Source: Xanthomarina sp035306605 (GTDB lineage Bacteria; Bacteroidota; Bacteroidia; Flavobacteriales; Flavobacteriaceae). From it: a DNA stretch of 64,000 nt. The position numbers and the translations under genes are program-made. The notes under the pieces were generated by a model that saw only the letters and a list, made by a program, of their open reading frames with translations, was not told the DNA's origin and ran no database searches. This document shows positions 62,461 to 64,000 of this stretch, piece by piece. Each line of letters opens with the position of its first letter. Position 1 is the first letter of the stretch. Location of the stretch: NCBI GenBank assembly GCA_035306605.1, contig DATGNR010000027.1, one strand, 5' to 3'.

Positions 62461-63255
62461 CTAAGCAACAGATATTGCTACCACATAACCTTCACTACTT
62501 CTTACATTAAAAACAGTTTCGTCCTCGAAGATTAAATACTGCCCTTTAATACCAACCAATTTACCTGTGTAATCAGGTGTTTTATCTAAATTTAAACTCT
62601 TAGGCTTTTTAGGGTACTGTAAAACAGGGAAATGAATATTAGTCTCAGAGTTAGAAGCTATATAGTATTCTTTAGCTTCATCTGGAATATATTGTTTTAA
62701 TTTTTCTCTCCAAGTCACCAAATCCTCATCGGCTATTTCATTTTTCAACATGGTTCGCCAATTGGTTTTATCTGCAACATATTCTTTTAAAGCAACCTCG
62801 GTAATACCAGCTAAATATCTATTAGGAACTTCAACAATTTCAATGGCTTCATGAGCTCCTTGATCAATCCAACGAGTTGGCACCTGACTTTTTCTGGTTA
62901 CTCCAACTTTTACATTACTAGAATTAGCTAAATACACAATATGCGGCTGTAATTGCACCCGCTTTTCATATTCTAGATCACGATCCTCCTTATCCAGATG
63001 CGCCGTACTTAGTTCTGGTTTCATAATCCAATCTGCCGCTTGTGGAATATCAAAAAAACAACTTTTACAAAATCCTTGTCTATAAATTGTTTTGTTTAAA
63101 CCACAATTTAAGCATTCATATCCCACAAGTTTTATATTTATAGTTTTATCTAACAACTGATTCATATTAATAAAATCAGCTTCAAATAACAGATAATATT
63201 GAATAGGATCGGAAAATTCCGTTGACATTTTTCTTAAAACACCTTGGTAAGTCAT
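62461..63255 (-). CDS. DUF2797 protein with zinc ribbon
   Basis: A 264-residue protein of the DUF2797 family. An N-terminal four-cysteine zinc ribbon (ECLNCGLNKTIYRQGFCKSC, about 48-67) is followed by a GIY-YIG-like core (HIVYLANSSNVKVGVTRKSQ) and a C-terminal beta domain. The function is unknown; relatives of the GIY-YIG fold are often nucleases. It converges on the acetyltransferase with 3 bases between stops. Confidence 0.85.
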   Translation of the reverse strand: MTYQGVLRKMSTEFSDPIQYYLLFEADFINMNQLLDKTINIKLVGYECLNCGLNKTIYRQGFCKSCFFDIPQAADWIMKPELSTAHLDKEDRDLEYEKRVQLQPHIVYLANSSNVKVGVTRKSQVPTRWIDQGAHEAIEIVEVPNRYLAGITEVALKEYVADKTNWRTMLKNEIADEDLVTWREKLKQYIPDEAKEYYIASNSETNIHFPVLQYPKKPKSLNLDKTPDYTGKLVGIKGQYLIFEDETVFNVRSSEGYVVAISVA

Positions 63256-63451
63256 TTTTATTTTTTTTTCTAATATTAAAATATAATATCCCTTTTAATT
63301 ATCACCTATTAATTATTTGAATTCGAGAAGGTTCATACACCTAATTTCCATGTAATATGTTAAACATATAGTGAGAAACTTCTAATTGACAAATTTAGCT
63401 ACACATTTCAAAAAAAAAAGATTATTTTTAATCTTTAAATATAACGCAAAT

Positions 63452-64000
63452 ATGTCAATTCCTATAGTAAATTCTATTGCTTCCTGGTTTTTAAAAAAAA
63501 GGGTTCACCAAATAGATTTGTTTTTAAAATACCCTAATGAAGTACAACAGGAATTACTTTTACAACTAATTAATAAAGCAAAAGACACTGAAATTGGCAA
63601 ACAATATGGTTTTGAATCCATTAAAGATTACAAAACATTTACTGAACGTGTACCTATTTCAACATACGAAGACTACCAAAACAACATAGAACGATCACGA
63701 TTAGGTGAAAATAATATTTATTGGCCACAACCAATTAAATGGTTTGCTAAATCAAGTGGAACAACCAATGCTAAAAGCAAGTTTATCCCTGTAAGTGAAG
63801 ACTCTCTAGAAGACTGTCATTATGCAGCTAGTAAGGATTTACTATGTATGTATTTAAATAACAACGAGAATTCGCAGTTATTTACAGGCAAAAGTTTACG
63901 TCTTGGAGGTAGTAAGGAACTTTATAAAGAAAATGGCACCACTTTTGGAGATCTTTCAGCCATATTAATTGACAACATGCCATTCTGGGCGGAATATAGC
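63452..64000 (+). CDS. GH3-family (auxin-responsive promoter-like) acyl-adenylate/amido synthetase, partial
   Basis: The first 183 codons of a gene cut by the right edge, from ATG 63452 (MSIPIVNSIASWFLKKRVHQ). The GH3 signature of the adenylating fold is visible: VPISTYEDYQNNIE, then WFAKSSGTTNAKSKFIPVS, whose SSGTT is the ATP-binding loop. Bacterial GH3-like proteins are widespread in Bacteroidota, but their substrates are mostly unknown. The 196 bases upstream contain no other gene. Confidence 0.9.
   Translation, partial: MSIPIVNSIASWFLKKRVHQIDLFLKYPNEVQQELLLQLINKAKDTEIGKQYGFESIKDYKTFTERVPISTYEDYQNNIERSRLGENNIYWPQPIKWFAKSSGTTNAKSKFIPVSEDSLEDCHYAASKDLLCMYLNNNENSQLFTGKSLRLGGSKELYKENGTTFGDLSAILIDNMPFWAEYS

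Overview
The window is about 64 kb of AT-rich chromosome from a marine-type member of the Flavobacteriaceae (Bacteroidota). The signs are: promoters of the TTG / TAnnTTTG type read by the Bacteroidota primary sigma factor, whose short rpoD gene lies at 60.9 kb; few Shine-Dalgarno sequences; DUF5686 outer-membrane and M28 proteins; a FolK-deoxynucleoside kinase fusion; and a K+-dependent-type membrane pyrophosphatase. There is no phage, insertion sequence, CRISPR array or rRNA operon.

Layout. 0-2 kb: two different SAM riboswitches fire away from each other, a SAM-I on the minus strand (its gene is off the left edge) and a probable SAM-II-type leader in front of metK; tRNA-Tyr follows. 2-19 kb is housekeeping: M28 peptidase, deoxynucleoside kinase, App1-like phosphatase, hppA and ppa, a DUF5686 protein, an E1-beta dehydrogenase subunit, etfBA, a bifunctional-nuclease-family protein, a CNT nucleoside transporter and thyA. 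19-29 kb: a membrane-anchored 2TM-DHFR fusion, a CLC channel, fabD-lspA, galE with a sugar aminotransferase, waaA, and a small LEA-like lipoprotein.

29.7-50.3 kb is the most interesting part. A hybrid-PAS histidine kinase, a receiver-CRP/FNR fusion regulator, three double-domain universal stress proteins, an ATP-cone/nuclease protein, a beta-CASP RNase, a TerB-like protein, an MscS channel carrying an in-frame stop, a phosphoesterase, an MgtC/DUF4010 protein, a PPOx flavoprotein, CbpA/CbpM-like chaperones, an MlaEFD lipid transporter, a patatin and a metal-binding HMA protein sit together. I found seven copies of a TGAy-N4-rTCA palindrome (one with a weaker arm) in seven of its intergenic regions, each centred 29.5 bases upstream of the first T of a -7 box (about -41.5). 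This is the geometry of class II CRP/FNR activation, so I infer a clustered, self-encoded regulon run by the kinase/regulator pair. It resembles a compressed FixL-FixJ-FixK circuit and has the content of a dormancy or low-oxygen stress regulon.

50-64 kb returns to housekeeping: NYN-LOTUS protein, ChaN-like protein, tRNA-Leu and tRNA-Gly, mutS, a SpoU methyltransferase, folK-dNK, an AsmA-like protein, rpoD, rpsU, two small genes, and a GH3-family gene cut by the right edge.

All calls come from reading the sequence; no database search was run. Scans for regulatory sites were by eye and concentrated on intergenic DNA.
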